Shown here in pieces: positions 30,591 to 40,686 of a stretch of DNA of 64,000 bases. A program made the position numbers and the translations under genes. The notes under the pieces are model-generated. The model had not been told where the DNA came from. It saw nothing but the letters and a program-made list of their open reading frames with translations, and did no database searches. This DNA comes from CBIFVZ01 sp966185765 (GTDB taxonomy: Bacteria > Pseudomonadota > Gammaproteobacteria > Enterobacterales > Enterobacteriaceae), in assembly GCA_966185765.1 (NCBI GenBank), contig CBIFVZ010000001.1, positions 62,001 through 126,000 of the forward strand. Reading direction: 5' to 3'. How positions within the stretch are numbered: position 1 is the stretch's first letter; each line of letters starts with the position of its first letter.

Positions 30591-33500
30591 TTACTCCACC
30601 GTCTTTTCCACTTTTCCCGCCATCATGGCCAGGAAGTCATAGCGTTTTTGCAGGTCCGCAGTGGCATCTTTCCACAGCTGTTCTGCTACCTCCGGCTGCT
30701 GTGCGTTCAGACGACGGAAACGCTGTTCATTGAGCAGGGTTTCGGCCAGTGCATCAGAGGGCGCACGAGAGTCGAGTGACAACGGCAACTTGCCCTGCTC
30801 AGCGCGACGCGGATCGAAGCGGTACAGCGGCCAGAAGCCCGTGGCGGTGAGCTGGCGCATCTGGTCGTGACTTAGCGCCAGGTCGTAACCGTGCTCCACG
30901 CACGGGCTGTAAGCGATAATCAGTGACGGACCGGGATAAGCCTCGGCTTCCTGAATGGCTTTCACCGCCTGATTAAGCTGGGCGCCCAGTGCAATTTGTG
31001 CCACGTAAACATGCCCGTACATCATCACGTTAACGCCGAGGTCTTTACGCGCTTTACGCTTGCCTTGTTCAGCAAACTTCATCACTGCCCCGAGCGGCGT
31101 GGCCTTTGAGGCTTGTCCCCCGGTATTGGCGTAACACTGGGTATCCAGCACCATCACGTTGATGTTTTCGCTCAGACTTAATACGTGGTCAAGACCACCG
31201 TAGCCAATGTCATAGGCCCAGCCGTCACCACCAATCAGCCAGATGGATTTCTCTATCAACGCGTCGGCATCGCGTGCAAGCTGCTGCGCCTGCGGGCTGT
31301 CTATGCTACTGAGTCGCTGGCGTAATGCCGTGACCTGACTGCGGCGTTCGGATACCGAGGCTTCAGTGCGTAATTGCTCGACCAGATCTGCGGGCAGCTG
31401 GTCAGAAAGCTCGCTTACCAGGCGCAGCACACGCGCTGCATGCTGATTGGCCGTAAGACGAAAGCCCAGTCCGAATTCGGCGTTGTCTTCAAATAGCGAA
31501 TTTGCCCAGGCCGGGCCACGGCCATGCTCATCGGTCGTCCAGGGCGTGGAGGGCAGGTTACCGCCGTAGATAGATGAGCAACCCGTAGCATTGGCGACCA
31601 TCATCCTGTCGCCATAAAGCTGGGTCAGTAGTTTGAGGTAGGGCGTTTCCCCGCAGCCGGAACAGGCACCGGAGTACTCAAACAGCGGTGTGATGAGCTG
31701 TGAGGTGCGAATATCAATACGCTCAAGCGTATTGCGGTCCATTTCCGGTAAATCGAGGAAGAAATCGTAGTTATCTTTTTCTTCTTCAACGTGCTCAAGG
31801 CGCGACATCATGTTAATGGCTTTAATGCCTGGATCTTCACGATCTTTGGCCGGGCAAACCTCCACACACAGATTGCAACCCGTGCAGTCCTCGGGGGCGA
31901 CCTGCAATACGTATTTCTGGCCGCGCATATCGCGTGATTTCACATCCAGTGACGCGAGGGAGTCAGGGGCGCCTGCCATTGCCTCTGGCACGACCACTTT
32001 GGCACGGATGGCGGCGTGCGGACAGGCAGCAACACAGTGATTGCACTGGGTGCATAAGTTCGGCTTCCAGATGGGGATCTCATCGGCAATGTTGCGTTTT
32101 TCCCAGCGTGTGGTGCCGACAGGCCAGGTACCGTCTGGCGGCAGGGCAGACACGGGCAGCGCGTCGCCAAGTCCCGCCAGCATGGCGGCGGTGACGGTTT
32201 TGACAAAGTCCGGCGCTGCGTCAGAGACCACCGGCGGCATGTGATGACTGCTTTCGCATACCTCACCAAGCGCCACTTCATGCAATGACTCACGTGCCAG
32301 CGCCAGCGCCTGCCAGTTGCGCTCGACCAGCGCTTCGCCTTTGCTGCTATAGCTACGGGCAACGGCACCCTGTAATTCCTGGAAAGCACTGTCGCCGGGC
32401 AGAATGTTACTGAGCTGGAAGAATGCCATTTGCATCACGGTATTGATGCGTGCGCCCAGTTGGCATTCGCGAGCAATCTTTGTGGCATTAATCACCCACA
32501 GCTTCGCCTGTTTTGCTCGCAGTTCGGCCTGCACTTCCTGCGCTAACCGCGCCCAGACTTCACCGGGTTCATATGGCGTGTTGAGCAGGAAAATACCGCC
32601 AGGCTTGAGTCGTTCAGTCATGGGGTATTTATCGGTGAACTGCAGCTGGTGGCAGGCCACAAAATCAGCCTGGTCTATCAGGTAAGCGGAGTGAATCGGG
32701 TGCTCGCTTACGCGCAGGTGTGAAACTGTCAGGCCGCCTGCTTTTTTGGAGTCGTAAACAAAATAGCCTTGGGCGTCCCACGGGGTGGCATTGCCAATAA
32801 TTTTGATGTTGTTTTTGGTCGCAGAGACGGTGCCGTCACTACCCAGCCCGTAAAACAGTGCCTGCAGTTTCGCACGTGAAGGTAGCGTGTTGGGTAAAAG
32901 TGGCAGCGACAGGTTGGTCACATCGTCGTATATACCAACAGTAAAGCGAGGCTTTGGTTTGTCGGCCTGTAGCTCGTTGAACACGGCAAAGGCGCACTCC
33001 GGTCCGAACTCTTTGGAGGACAAACCGTAACGCCCGCCGATAACGCGTGGCATGATTTCTCGCTCGCCGTTGCTGAAGGCCTCAGCCAGTGCGGTCATCA
33101 CATCAAGATGCAGCGGCTCAGCCAGCGCCCCTGGCTCTTTGGTGCGGTCAAGCACGGCCAGGGTGCGTACCGTTTGTGGCAGGGCTTCAAGCAGATGGGT
33201 TGCCGAGAAAGGGCGGAACAGGCGCACTTTCAGCACACCTACTTTTTCACCACGGGTGAGTAATTCATCCACGACTTCTTCGCACGTGCCGAGGGCCGAG
33301 CCCATCAGCACTATCACGCGCTCGGCCTGCGGGTGGCCGTAGTACTCAAAAGGTTTGTACTGGCGGCCAGTGGCGGCAGAAAAGTCGTTCATGGCTTTTT
33401 CGACATGCGCATATACCGCGTTGTACCAGGGGTTGGTGGCTTCACGCGACTGGAAATAAGTATCAGGATTAGCAGAGGTGCCGCGGATAACCGGGTGTTC

Positions 33501-34118
33501 AGGGGTAAGCGCACGGGCGCGGTGCTCATCAATCGCCGTCTGCGGCATCAGATCGCGCAGCGTGTCATCGGACAGTGGGGCGATTTTGTTGATTTCGTGC
33601 GAGGTGCGAAAACCATCAAAAAAATGAATAAACGGCACACGGCTGTTCAGGCTTGCCATCTGGGAAATGAGCGCGAAGTCCTGCGCTTCCTGCACGCTTG
33701 CCGCACACAGCATGGCACAGCCGGTCTGGCGCACAGCCATCACGTCAGAATGATCGCCAAAAATTGACAGCGCGTGGGTGGCAACGGTACGCGCAGCAAC
33801 ATGCAGCACAAACGGCATCAGTTGCCCGGCCAGCTTGTAAAGCGTTGGGATCATCAACAGCAATCCCTGGGACGAGGTAAAAGAGGTCGACAGCGCGCCG
33901 CTTTGCAGCGCACCGTGTACGGTAGCAATAGCGCCACCCTCAGACTGCATTTCGACAACCTGGGGTACATCGCCCCAGATATTTTTCACACCATTTACCG
34001 ACCAGGCATCGGACTGTTCCGCCATCGTTGAACTGGGTGTGATGGGATAGATGGCGATAACTTCGCTGGTGCGAAATGCCACCGAGGCGACTGCGGCGTT
34101 GCCGTCGAGTGTTTGCAT
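30591..34118 (-). CDS. ydbK: YdbK, pyruvate:flavodoxin (ferredoxin) oxidoreductase
   Basis: 1175 residues, full-length NifJ-type enzyme. It converts pyruvate and CoA to acetyl-CoA and CO2, reducing flavodoxin or ferredoxin. Domains in order: pyruvate-binding N-terminus (AIYPITPSSTMAEQ), transketolase C-like domain (about 260-390), gamma domain (about 420-600), two 4Fe-4S clusters (CTQCNHCVAACP near 689 and CTGCNLCVEVCP near 745), and the thiamine diphosphate domain (SGACSGCGETPYLK, GDGWAYDIGYGG, and the Mg-binding DTQCYANTGGQ). In E. coli ompN and the sRNA MicC lie upstream of this gene; I find neither here. Confidence 0.96.
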   Translation of the reverse strand: MQTLDGNAAVASVAFRTSEVIAIYPITPSSTMAEQSDAWSVNGVKNIWGDVPQVVEMQSEGGAIATVHGALQSGALSTSFTSSQGLLLMIPTLYKLAGQLMPFVLHVAARTVATHALSIFGDHSDVMAVRQTGCAMLCAASVQEAQDFALISQMASLNSRVPFIHFFDGFRTSHEINKIAPLSDDTLRDLMPQTAIDEHRARALTPEHPVIRGTSANPDTYFQSREATNPWYNAVYAHVEKAMNDFSAATGRQYKPFEYYGHPQAERVIVLMGSALGTCEEVVDELLTRGEKVGVLKVRLFRPFSATHLLEALPQTVRTLAVLDRTKEPGALAEPLHLDVMTALAEAFSNGEREIMPRVIGGRYGLSSKEFGPECAFAVFNELQADKPKPRFTVGIYDDVTNLSLPLLPNTLPSRAKLQALFYGLGSDGTVSATKNNIKIIGNATPWDAQGYFVYDSKKAGGLTVSHLRVSEHPIHSAYLIDQADFVACHQLQFTDKYPMTERLKPGGIFLLNTPYEPGEVWARLAQEVQAELRAKQAKLWVINATKIARECQLGARINTVMQMAFFQLSNILPGDSAFQELQGAVARSYSSKGEALVERNWQALALARESLHEVALGEVCESSHHMPPVVSDAAPDFVKTVTAAMLAGLGDALPVSALPPDGTWPVGTTRWEKRNIADEIPIWKPNLCTQCNHCVAACPHAAIRAKVVVPEAMAGAPDSLASLDVKSRDMRGQKYVLQVAPEDCTGCNLCVEVCPAKDREDPGIKAINMMSRLEHVEEEKDNYDFFLDLPEMDRNTLERIDIRTSQLITPLFEYSGACSGCGETPYLKLLTQLYGDRMMVANATGCSSIYGGNLPSTPWTTDEHGRGPAWANSLFEDNAEFGLGFRLTANQHAARVLRLVSELSDQLPADLVEQLRTEASVSERRSQVTALRQRLSSIDSPQAQQLARDADALIEKSIWLIGGDGWAYDIGYGGLDHVLSLSENINVMVLDTQCYANTGGQASKATPLGAVMKFAEQGKRKARKDLGVNVMMYGHVYVAQIALGAQLNQAVKAIQEAEAYPGPSLIIAYSPCVEHGYDLALSHDQMRQLTATGFWPLYRFDPRRAEQGKLPLSLDSRAPSDALAETLLNEQRFRRLNAQQPEVAEQLWKDATADLQKRYDFLAMMAGKVEKTVE

Positions 34119-34408
34119 AAAACGCCCCCTGAATTGCTCACGAAAAGGTCACTGCTGTCAGACAGAAACCATAATGAATCAGCTTTTATTGTAGGGGAAT
34201 ATTCTGGCAGAGCATCAAGGTGGGCATTTTCCTGTTTGTGTCTTACTTCCGGATGATGCGTGACGCTGTCACGCTAAAAAATGGGATATCGATCGCGCTG
34301 TAATAAAAACACACTTTGCATGACAAAAAACCGCAGTTTTATGCCTCGACGTTTCGCGCTGCGCTGCCTATCATTCATGGGTTTTGTGTCATAAATGAGG
34401 GAAAGAAC

Positions 34409-34675
34409 ATGCGTGCAGGATTTATGGCGGGAGTCGCCGTTTTATTGTTAAGCGCTTGTAGCAGTGAACCGCCTCAACAGGCGACGGCAGCGCATGTGGC
34501 ACCGGGTATGCGTGCGGCGATGTCAGAAAGAGGGCAGGCAAACTGTTCCATGATTGGCGGCGCTATGTCGGTTGCGCGCCAGCTTGACGGTTCAGTCACC
34601 GGTATGTGTGCGCTGCCGAACGGTAAGCGCTGTAGCGAAAGCGCGCTGGCGTCCGGCAGCTGCGGAAGTTACTGA
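34409..34675 (+). CDS. ydbJ: YdbJ, DUF333 lipoprotein
   Basis: 88 residues. Lipoprotein signal (MRAGFMAGVAVLLLSACSSE, lipobox LSAC, Cys 17), then a small DUF333 domain with conserved C-A-L-P-N-G-K-R-C region (TGMCALPNGKRCSE). ATG 34409 follows GAGGGAAAGA; the longer upstream frame has no signal-compatible start. Its last bases overlap the convergent hslJ by seven. Confidence 0.88.
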   Translation: MRAGFMAGVAVLLLSACSSEPPQQATAAHVAPGMRAAMSERGQANCSMIGGAMSVARQLDGSVTGMCALPNGKRCSESALASGSCGSY

Positions 34676-35100
34676 ACTAAATCAGCCAGGGTATAAACCA
34701 GTGTGTGCTGGGCGTTTTTAAGCGTCAGCTGTTTACCGGCGAGGTTAACCTGTGCGCCGTCGTTGAGCATGGCACCAATCACGTTATCCAGCTCGCTCAG
34801 TTGCGGCTCAATACACATCATACGAGTAGACGTCATGCCTTCCACTTTCAGCGTGTCGCCCGTCAGTTTGCCCTGGCCCATGAAACGGTTACACATTGCG
34901 CCTGCAACGTGCATGTTTTCGCCAAAGCTGATTTCTGGCTGACGCGTGGCGTCCAGCCCGCTCAGCGGCTTACCATCAACACTTTGCAGCACATAGCGGT
35001 GGTGCTGTAACTGTTCTGCGCTAATTTCAGCGTTATTCGTGGTGCCCGCACAACCGCTAATAACGGTGGCAGCTAACATCAGGGCAGCGAATTTTTTCAT
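34669..35100 (-). CDS. hslJ: HslJ, heat-inducible META-domain lipoprotein
   Basis: 143 residues. Lipoprotein signal (MKKFAALMLAATVISGCAGT, lipobox ISGC) and a META domain (about 35-140) with the paired cysteines of GAMCNRFMG and RMMCIEPQL. Linked in E. coli to novobiocin resistance and heat induction. The ATG at 35100 gives the normal signal peptide; the GTG/TTG-extended frame to 35139 is rejected. Confidence 0.92.
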   Translation of the reverse strand: MKKFAALMLAATVISGCAGTTNNAEISAEQLQHHRYVLQSVDGKPLSGLDATRQPEISFGENMHVAGAMCNRFMGQGKLTGDTLKVEGMTSTRMMCIEPQLSELDNVIGAMLNDGAQVNLAGKQLTLKNAQHTLVYTLADLVQ

Positions 35101-35193
35101 TATTTCTCCATACGCTTTCATAGTGTGGCAGCGGTACATGCCGCGTGCCTTTCGGTGGTGTCCTGAAATGGCGCAGTCAAACGCGCCCGGACC

Positions 35194-36183
35194 TCAGGCC
35201 AGCTGGTTAGGGCAGGTTTCGCCGCTTTCCAGTTGGCTTAAATTCTCTAACGTGGTCTGCGAAATGCTGGTCAGTGCTTCGGCAGTCAGGAAGGCCTGGT
35301 GGCCGGTGAACAGCACGTTATGGCAGGCTGACAGGCGGCGGAACACATCATCCTGAATCACATCGTTAGACTTATCTTCAAAGAACAGGTCACGTTCGTT
35401 CTCATACACGTCCATGCCCAACGCGCCAATTTTCTGCGTTTTCAGCGCATCAATCGCCGCCTGTGAATTAATCAGGCCACCGCGGCTGGTGTTGATAATC
35501 ATCACGCCATCTTTCATTTGTGCAAACGCGTCGCTGTCGAGCATATGGTAATTTTCTTTAGTCAGCGGGCAGTGCAGGGAGATAACATCCGACTGGGCAA
35601 ACAGCGTTGGCAGGTCGACATATTCCACGCCAAGATCTAACGCCGCAGCACTTGGGTAAGGGTCGAATGCCAGCAGGCGCATGCCAAAACCTTTCAGAAT
35701 ACGCAGTGCTGCCACGCCAATTTTACCGGTGCCGATGACGCCGGCCGTTTTACCGTGCATGGTAAAACCCGTCAGGCCTTCCAGTGAAAAGTTCGCATCG
35801 CGGGTACGTTGCCAGGCGCGATGAATACGGCGGTTAAGGCACATCATCATGCCGATAGCGTGCTCGGCAACGGCCTCTGGTGAGTATGCCGGTACGCGTA
35901 CAACCTTCAGACCCAGTTCTTTTGCAGCATCAAGATCGACATTGTTAAAGCCCGCGCAGCGCAGGGCGATAAAACGTACGCCGTGCTTTTTAAGCTCCTC
36001 CAGCACCGGGCGGCTGCCGTCATCATTGACGAAAATACAGACGCCATCGCAGCCATGAGCCGTTTTGGCTGTTTTTTCCGTTAGCAAAAAGTCGAAAAAG
36101 TCGAGTTCGTAGCCATAATCACTGTTAACATGCTCCAGATATTTTTTGTCATACTGCTTTGTGCTGTATACGGCGACTTTCAT
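35194..36183 (-). CDS. ldhA: LdhA, fermentative D-lactate dehydrogenase
   Basis: 329 residues as in E. coli. It reduces pyruvate to D-lactate with NADH. The D-2-hydroxyacid dehydrogenase fold shows the Rossmann motif GTGKIGVAALRIL (about 152), the catalytic Arg in NTSRGGLIN (about 235), Glu in DVYENERDLF (about 264) and His in LFTGHQAFLT (about 296). Divergent from ydbH with 208 bases between. Confidence 0.97.
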   Translation of the reverse strand: MKVAVYSTKQYDKKYLEHVNSDYGYELDFFDFLLTEKTAKTAHGCDGVCIFVNDDGSRPVLEELKKHGVRFIALRCAGFNNVDLDAAKELGLKVVRVPAYSPEAVAEHAIGMMMCLNRRIHRAWQRTRDANFSLEGLTGFTMHGKTAGVIGTGKIGVAALRILKGFGMRLLAFDPYPSAAALDLGVEYVDLPTLFAQSDVISLHCPLTKENYHMLDSDAFAQMKDGVMIINTSRGGLINSQAAIDALKTQKIGALGMDVYENERDLFFEDKSNDVIQDDVFRRLSACHNVLFTGHQAFLTAEALTSISQTTLENLSQLESGETCPNQLA

Positions 36184-36391
36184 GAGATATTCTCCACTTG
36201 ATCTGGCGACACATTACCATTGTTCATATTGTCTTACAATTTCTCTGTGCGCAGGCTTCACGGCTTCTATGCTTCTAAGTGTAGGACACGAGCGCCCGCC
36301 GTCGGGCAAGACTACAAGCGGGCGGATAAACGTGCCACAATGGTGCTCTGTTCCGGCCTGAAACATCGCTGAATCAGGATATTACCGGCCC

Positions 36392-39025
36392 ATGAAGGGT
36401 AAATATAAAGCGGCAATCGCGCTACTACTGTTACTGATTTTACTGCCACTTACGCTGATGCTGACGGTTGCACAATGGCTGCCAACCCTGGCAGGACTCT
36501 GGCTGCCTCAGGGAACGCGTATTGCAATGTCATCCAGTCCACGCCTGACGCGTCATGCTTTGTTACTGCCCGATCTGCGCTATTTCGCCGCCGATTGCGA
36601 GCTGGCGAGCGTGGAAAAGGCGAGTCTTAGCCACCCAAGCCGCTGGCAGCTCAACATCAACACCCTCAAACTGAACCCCGATTGCATCAGCAAAATCCCC
36701 GCCAGTGAGGCGCCACCGTCTGCACCGCGCACGCTGGGGCAGTGGCAGGCCATGCTGCCGCGCTCCTGGGTGAGCGTGGACAATCTGGTGCTAACGCCCT
36801 GGGAGCAGTATGCCGGGGCATTAAAGCTCAATCTCACGCCAGAGCGTCAGGTGCTTGATTTCAAGGGCAACCTGTTAAGCCTGAACGCACAGATGAACGG
36901 CCAGTCGGTCACCATTAAGCAGTTGAGTATTGACGCACTACCGGGCCAGGCTCCGATTACGCTTGCCGGTGAGGTCACCATGCCGCTGGTGCCGGACGGC
37001 CTGCCAACCCAGGGGCGGGTTACCGCACGTTTTCACCTGCCTCAGGAACCCTCCGTGGCGGATGCCGAACTGACGTGGCGGGAGAACAGCGGTCAATTGC
37101 TGGTGTTCAGCGCTGAGGATGCCGATCCGCTGCTTGATTTGCCCTGGACGCTGACTGCTGAACGTATCGCCATCAGCGACGGGCGTTGGCGCTGGCCTTA
37201 CGCGGGCTTTCCCGTCAGCGGCAGGCTGAATCTCTATGTTGATGACTGGCAAAAAGAGTTGGATCTGATGCAGTTCAGCGGCCGTGTTAGCGTATTGACG
37301 TCCGGAGATGCCGGTAAGGGCAACGCGGTAATGACAATTGGCCCGGGTCGGCTTAGCCTTACCGACACCAATATGCCGCTGCGCGTGACCGGAGAGGCTA
37401 AGCAGGACGCGCTGATTTTTTACGCCGCGTTACCGGCGACGCTCCGTGGCGCACTGCTTGACCCGGAACTGCGTTTTGCACCCGGTGCGCTGCTGCGCTC
37501 GCGCGGGCGCGTGATCGACTCGCTCAATCTGGACGAAGTGCGCTGGCCGCTGGCGGGTGTAAAGGTCACTCAGCGCGGTGTGGATGGCCGTTTGCAGGCC
37601 ATTCTACGTGCTCATGAAAACGAAATGGGGCGTTTCACGCTGCATCTGGACGGCAAGGCAAATGACTTTTTGCCCGACGCGGGGACGTGGGAATGGCGCT
37701 ATTGGGGTGAGGGTGAATTTATCCCCATGAAGGCGCGCTGGGATGTGAAGGGCGAGGGGGAATGGCGTGACAGCACTATTCGCCTGCTGGCGCTGACCAC
37801 CGGTTTTAACCAAATGCAGTATGGCAGCATGACGGTAAACGCACCGCGTCTGACATTAACCGAGCCGGTTGTCTGGCAGCGCGATGAGCAGGCGTCCTCC
37901 TTTACTGGCGCGCTGGCGCTCACGGCAAACCAGACCCAGTTTAGTGGCGGTAGCGTCTTACCGCCCGCCACACTCCATTTCTCCGTGCGCGGCCCTGAGC
38001 CTGCGCGCTTTCAGTACAGCGGTGACTTACAGGCCGGGGAGATTGGCCCGGTGCGCCTCCAGGGACGCTGGGACGGTGAGCGTCTGCGTGGCCAGGCCTG
38101 GTGGCCGAAGCAGTCGCTGGCGGTCTTCCAGCCTCTTATCCCGCCAGAATCAAAACTTGCCCTCAAGGCAGGGGAATTTTACGCGCAGGTGGCGTTCTCT
38201 GCCGCGCCCGGGCAGGGATTTGAAGCGGGCGGTCATGGTGTGCTAAAAGGCGGTAGCGCGTGGCTGCCTGACAACCAGATAAACGGCGTCGATTTTGTAT
38301 TGCCGTTTCGCTATAGCAACAGCGTCTGGCATCTTGGCACACGTGGCCCGGTGCGTCTGCGCATTGGTGAGATACAAAGTCAGGCGGTGGCGCGCAATTT
38401 TAGCGCCGATTTGCAGGGCTGGTATCCCTGGAGCGAACAGCAGCCGCTGTTGTTGAGTGACGTTAGCGTGGATGTGCTCGGCGGGAGCATTGTTATGCAG
38501 CAGTTGCGCATGCCACAGCGCGATGCTGCGCTGCTGCGGGTGCAGAATATTTCCTCCAGTGAGCTGATGACAGCCATTAACCCGAAACAGTTCACCCTAT
38601 CCGGGCGTATCAATGGTGCGCTTCCGTTGTGGCTCAACCACCCGCAGTGGATTGTTAAAGGTGGTTGGCTCACTAATCCCGGCCCGCTAACGCTGCGCCT
38701 TGATAAAGATATGGCCGACGCCATTGTGCGCGACAATATGGTTGCCGGGTCGGCTATTAACTGGCTGCGCTACATGGAAATCTCGCGCTCCTGGACCGAC
38801 ATCAACCTCGACAATCTGGGCATGCTGACAATGAAATCCAGTCTTGAAGGTACGGCGCGCGTAGACGGCAAGAGCGGTACGATTAAACTCAACTACACAC
38901 ACCAGGAAAATCTGTTCACGCTGTGGCGCAGTTTGCGCTTTGGCGACAACCTGCAGTCCTGGCTGGAACAAAATATGTCATTGCCTGCGCCATGCGCCGG
39001 GCCTGCCTGTAAGGAGCAACAATGA
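36392..39025 (+). CDS. ydbH: YdbH, AsmA-like intermembrane phospholipid transport protein
   Basis: 877 residues. One N-terminal inner-membrane helix (AIALLLLLILLPLTLMLTVA) and a very long periplasmic beta-rich body typical of the AsmA-like bridge proteins (YdbH, TamB, YhdP), which in E. coli share the job of moving phospholipid to the outer membrane. The conserved late segment NWLRYMEISRS and the LWRSLRFGDNLQSWLEQN end are as in E. coli. It overlaps ynbE by four bases, and ynbE overlaps ydbL by four, a coupled three-gene operon. Confidence 0.94.
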   Translation: MKGKYKAAIALLLLLILLPLTLMLTVAQWLPTLAGLWLPQGTRIAMSSSPRLTRHALLLPDLRYFAADCELASVEKASLSHPSRWQLNINTLKLNPDCISKIPASEAPPSAPRTLGQWQAMLPRSWVSVDNLVLTPWEQYAGALKLNLTPERQVLDFKGNLLSLNAQMNGQSVTIKQLSIDALPGQAPITLAGEVTMPLVPDGLPTQGRVTARFHLPQEPSVADAELTWRENSGQLLVFSAEDADPLLDLPWTLTAERIAISDGRWRWPYAGFPVSGRLNLYVDDWQKELDLMQFSGRVSVLTSGDAGKGNAVMTIGPGRLSLTDTNMPLRVTGEAKQDALIFYAALPATLRGALLDPELRFAPGALLRSRGRVIDSLNLDEVRWPLAGVKVTQRGVDGRLQAILRAHENEMGRFTLHLDGKANDFLPDAGTWEWRYWGEGEFIPMKARWDVKGEGEWRDSTIRLLALTTGFNQMQYGSMTVNAPRLTLTEPVVWQRDEQASSFTGALALTANQTQFSGGSVLPPATLHFSVRGPEPARFQYSGDLQAGEIGPVRLQGRWDGERLRGQAWWPKQSLAVFQPLIPPESKLALKAGEFYAQVAFSAAPGQGFEAGGHGVLKGGSAWLPDNQINGVDFVLPFRYSNSVWHLGTRGPVRLRIGEIQSQAVARNFSADLQGWYPWSEQQPLLLSDVSVDVLGGSIVMQQLRMPQRDAALLRVQNISSSELMTAINPKQFTLSGRINGALPLWLNHPQWIVKGGWLTNPGPLTLRLDKDMADAIVRDNMVAGSAINWLRYMEISRSWTDINLDNLGMLTMKSSLEGTARVDGKSGTIKLNYTHQENLFTLWRSLRFGDNLQSWLEQNMSLPAPCAGPACKEQQ

Positions 39026-39228
39026 AGCGACGGGAGGCGGCGGCGCTCGCTGCTGCAACACTCTGGCTTAGCGGTTGTACGCCGCGTATTGAGGTCGCGG
39101 CGCCTAAAGAGCCTATCACCATCAATATGAACGTGAAAATTGAGCACGAAATTCGCGTTAAGGCTGATAAAGACGTGGAGGCATTGCTGAAAAACCGCAG
39201 CGATCTGTTTGGGCAGGGCGATTCATGA
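39022..39228 (+). CDS. ynbE: YnbE, outer-membrane lipoprotein partner of YdbH
   Basis: 68 residues. Lipoprotein signal (MKRREAAALAAATLWLSGCT, lipobox LSGC), then a short beta-strand region rich in alternating residues (INMNVKIEHEIRVKADKDVE). In E. coli YnbE joins YdbH at the outer membrane, probably by beta-strand stacking. Its 5' end overlaps ydbH and its 3' end ydbL. Confidence 0.93.
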   Translation: MKRREAAALAAATLWLSGCTPRIEVAAPKEPITINMNVKIEHEIRVKADKDVEALLKNRSDLFGQGDS

Positions 39229-39554
39229 AGCGCGCCACACTCTCTTTTTTAAGCGGTATGCTACTGCTGCTGAGCGTGTCGTCGCAGGCGATGACGCTGG
39301 ATGAAGCGCGCAGTCGGGGGCTGGTCGGTGAAACGCTCAGTGGGTATGTGGCCGCTGTAGTGCAGGACAGTGAAGTGCAAGCGCTGGTGAAGAAAATCAA
39401 TGCGGCACGTCTGGAGAGCTATGAGCAACTTGCCAAAAATAACCATCTCAAGGTGGATGACGTAGCCCGGCTGGCGGGCCAGAAGTTGGTTGAGCGGGCG
39501 CAGCCGGGCGAGTATGTGCGCGGCATTAACGGCCAGTGGTTACGTAAAGATTAA
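39225..39554 (+). CDS. ydbL: YdbL, DUF1318 periplasmic protein
   Basis: 109 residues. Signal peptide (MKRATLSFLSGMLLLLSVSS, QA-M cleavage) and a small alpha-helical DUF1318 domain (LDEARSRGLVGETLSGYVAA is typical). In E. coli it modulates YnbE/YdbH assembly, preventing over-polymerisation of YnbE. Its stop overlaps the feaR stop by two bases (convergent). Confidence 0.93.
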   Translation: MKRATLSFLSGMLLLLSVSSQAMTLDEARSRGLVGETLSGYVAAVVQDSEVQALVKKINAARLESYEQLAKNNHLKVDDVARLAGQKLVERAQPGEYVRGINGQWLRKD

Positions 39555-40450
39555 CGATGGCGGCGGCGATATTCCCCTGGCGTCATCCCAAAGCGCTGGC
39601 GAAAGGCCGTAGAGAAGTGACTGTGGTCGGTAAAACCCCAGCTGTAACATACGCTTGCGAGCTTCTCTTCACTGCTTTCACCGCGCAGCGCCAGCGCACA
39701 GCGGTCCAGCCGCCGGTTACGGATGTACTGAGCCACCACCAGCCCTTTATCGGCAAATAACCGGTAGAGGCTGCGTACTGACATACCTGCCTCACTGGCT
39801 AACCATTCCGGGCGTAAATCACTGTATGCCAGGCTGTCGTCAATCATACGAGTGACTTTGTTGAACAGCCGATCGCGCCGGGAGACCGGGCCGGTGCGAC
39901 CTGTCAGCGCCGGGCGTAGCAAGCAGACCAGGGCGCTGAGTGCAGCTTCGCTCTCATCTGTGGTCAGCGTTTTTCCTTTCATACTTTCATGCAACAACTG
40001 GTGGCTCAGACGAACTACCGGGGCACTGCCCTCAAGCCTGTGTGCGCACGGAATGCTCCCGGCAGGTGCATCGAGCAGGTGGCGCGGCAATAGTAGAGAA
40101 ATCTGGCGGGAGTGTCCGTGCCAGTACAGCGCGCTGGGGCGTGCGGCGTCAATCAGTGTGATGTCGCCAGGGTTAAGTTCAGTACGGGCGTCTTCCTGCT
40201 CCAGCAGGGCGTTGCCTTCGAGCTGAAACACGGTGTAAAACCAGTCGTCGCGGCTCTCTGCAAGCTCACGTTGTCCGCGTGTCATTTGAGCGTTACCGAT
40301 TTCAACCGTGCTCAGCCTCATGCTACCAGCACAAAATTCATCCAGTTTTCCCCGAAACCGCCCTTCCAGTGGCTGACCGCTAAAGCGACCACAGGCGCTG
40401 TTGACTCGCGCAAGCCAGGCATCAAACTGGTGGTATTCATGTCCATCCAC
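39551..40450 (-). CDS. feaR: FeaR, AraC-family activator of aromatic amine degradation
   Basis: 299 residues. An AraC-binding-like N-terminal domain (about 1-180) is followed by the two-helix-turn-helix domain (about 195-295), with RPEWLASEAGMSVRSLYRLF and GFTDHSHFSTAFRQRFGMTP as the two halves. It activates feaB and tynA in response to aromatic aldehydes or amines. Start is GTG (40450), six bases after GGGAGAG; its alignment with E. coli FeaR supports this. Divergent from feaB. Confidence 0.94.
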   Translation of the reverse strand: MDGHEYHQFDAWLARVNSACGRFSGQPLEGRFRGKLDEFCAGSMRLSTVEIGNAQMTRGQRELAESRDDWFYTVFQLEGNALLEQEDARTELNPGDITLIDAARPSALYWHGHSRQISLLLPRHLLDAPAGSIPCAHRLEGSAPVVRLSHQLLHESMKGKTLTTDESEAALSALVCLLRPALTGRTGPVSRRDRLFNKVTRMIDDSLAYSDLRPEWLASEAGMSVRSLYRLFADKGLVVAQYIRNRRLDRCALALRGESSEEKLASVCYSWGFTDHSHFSTAFRQRFGMTPGEYRRRHR

Positions 40451-40588
40451 GTTTTCTCTCCCGTTTCGACATTGCTTTAATGTTGTCTTATTGTTGCAAT
40501 CATGGTAAGTGTCCGCAGCGTAATATAAAAATTAACTATAGATAGCGGTAGCGCGGCAGCGAGAAGCGGTTTTGACAATTGCGTGCTT

Positions 40589-40625
40589 TGTCACAACCGA
40601 CAAAACAGTTGGCACACGCGTTAAA
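40589..40625 (+). promoter_or_regulatory. Tandem FeaR-type sites upstream of feaB
   Basis: TGTCA-N8-AAA (40589-40604) and TGGCA-N8-AAA (40610-40625) both fit the reported FeaR consensus TGKCA-N8-AAA exactly. They start 21 bases apart, two turns of helix. The feaB start codon is 61 bases downstream. Confidence 0.75.
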
Positions 40626-40686
40626 CCGATTTTGTGCGCCACGTTCTAGACTGAAGTGACTTTCTGTACCCCGATAAGGAGAGATT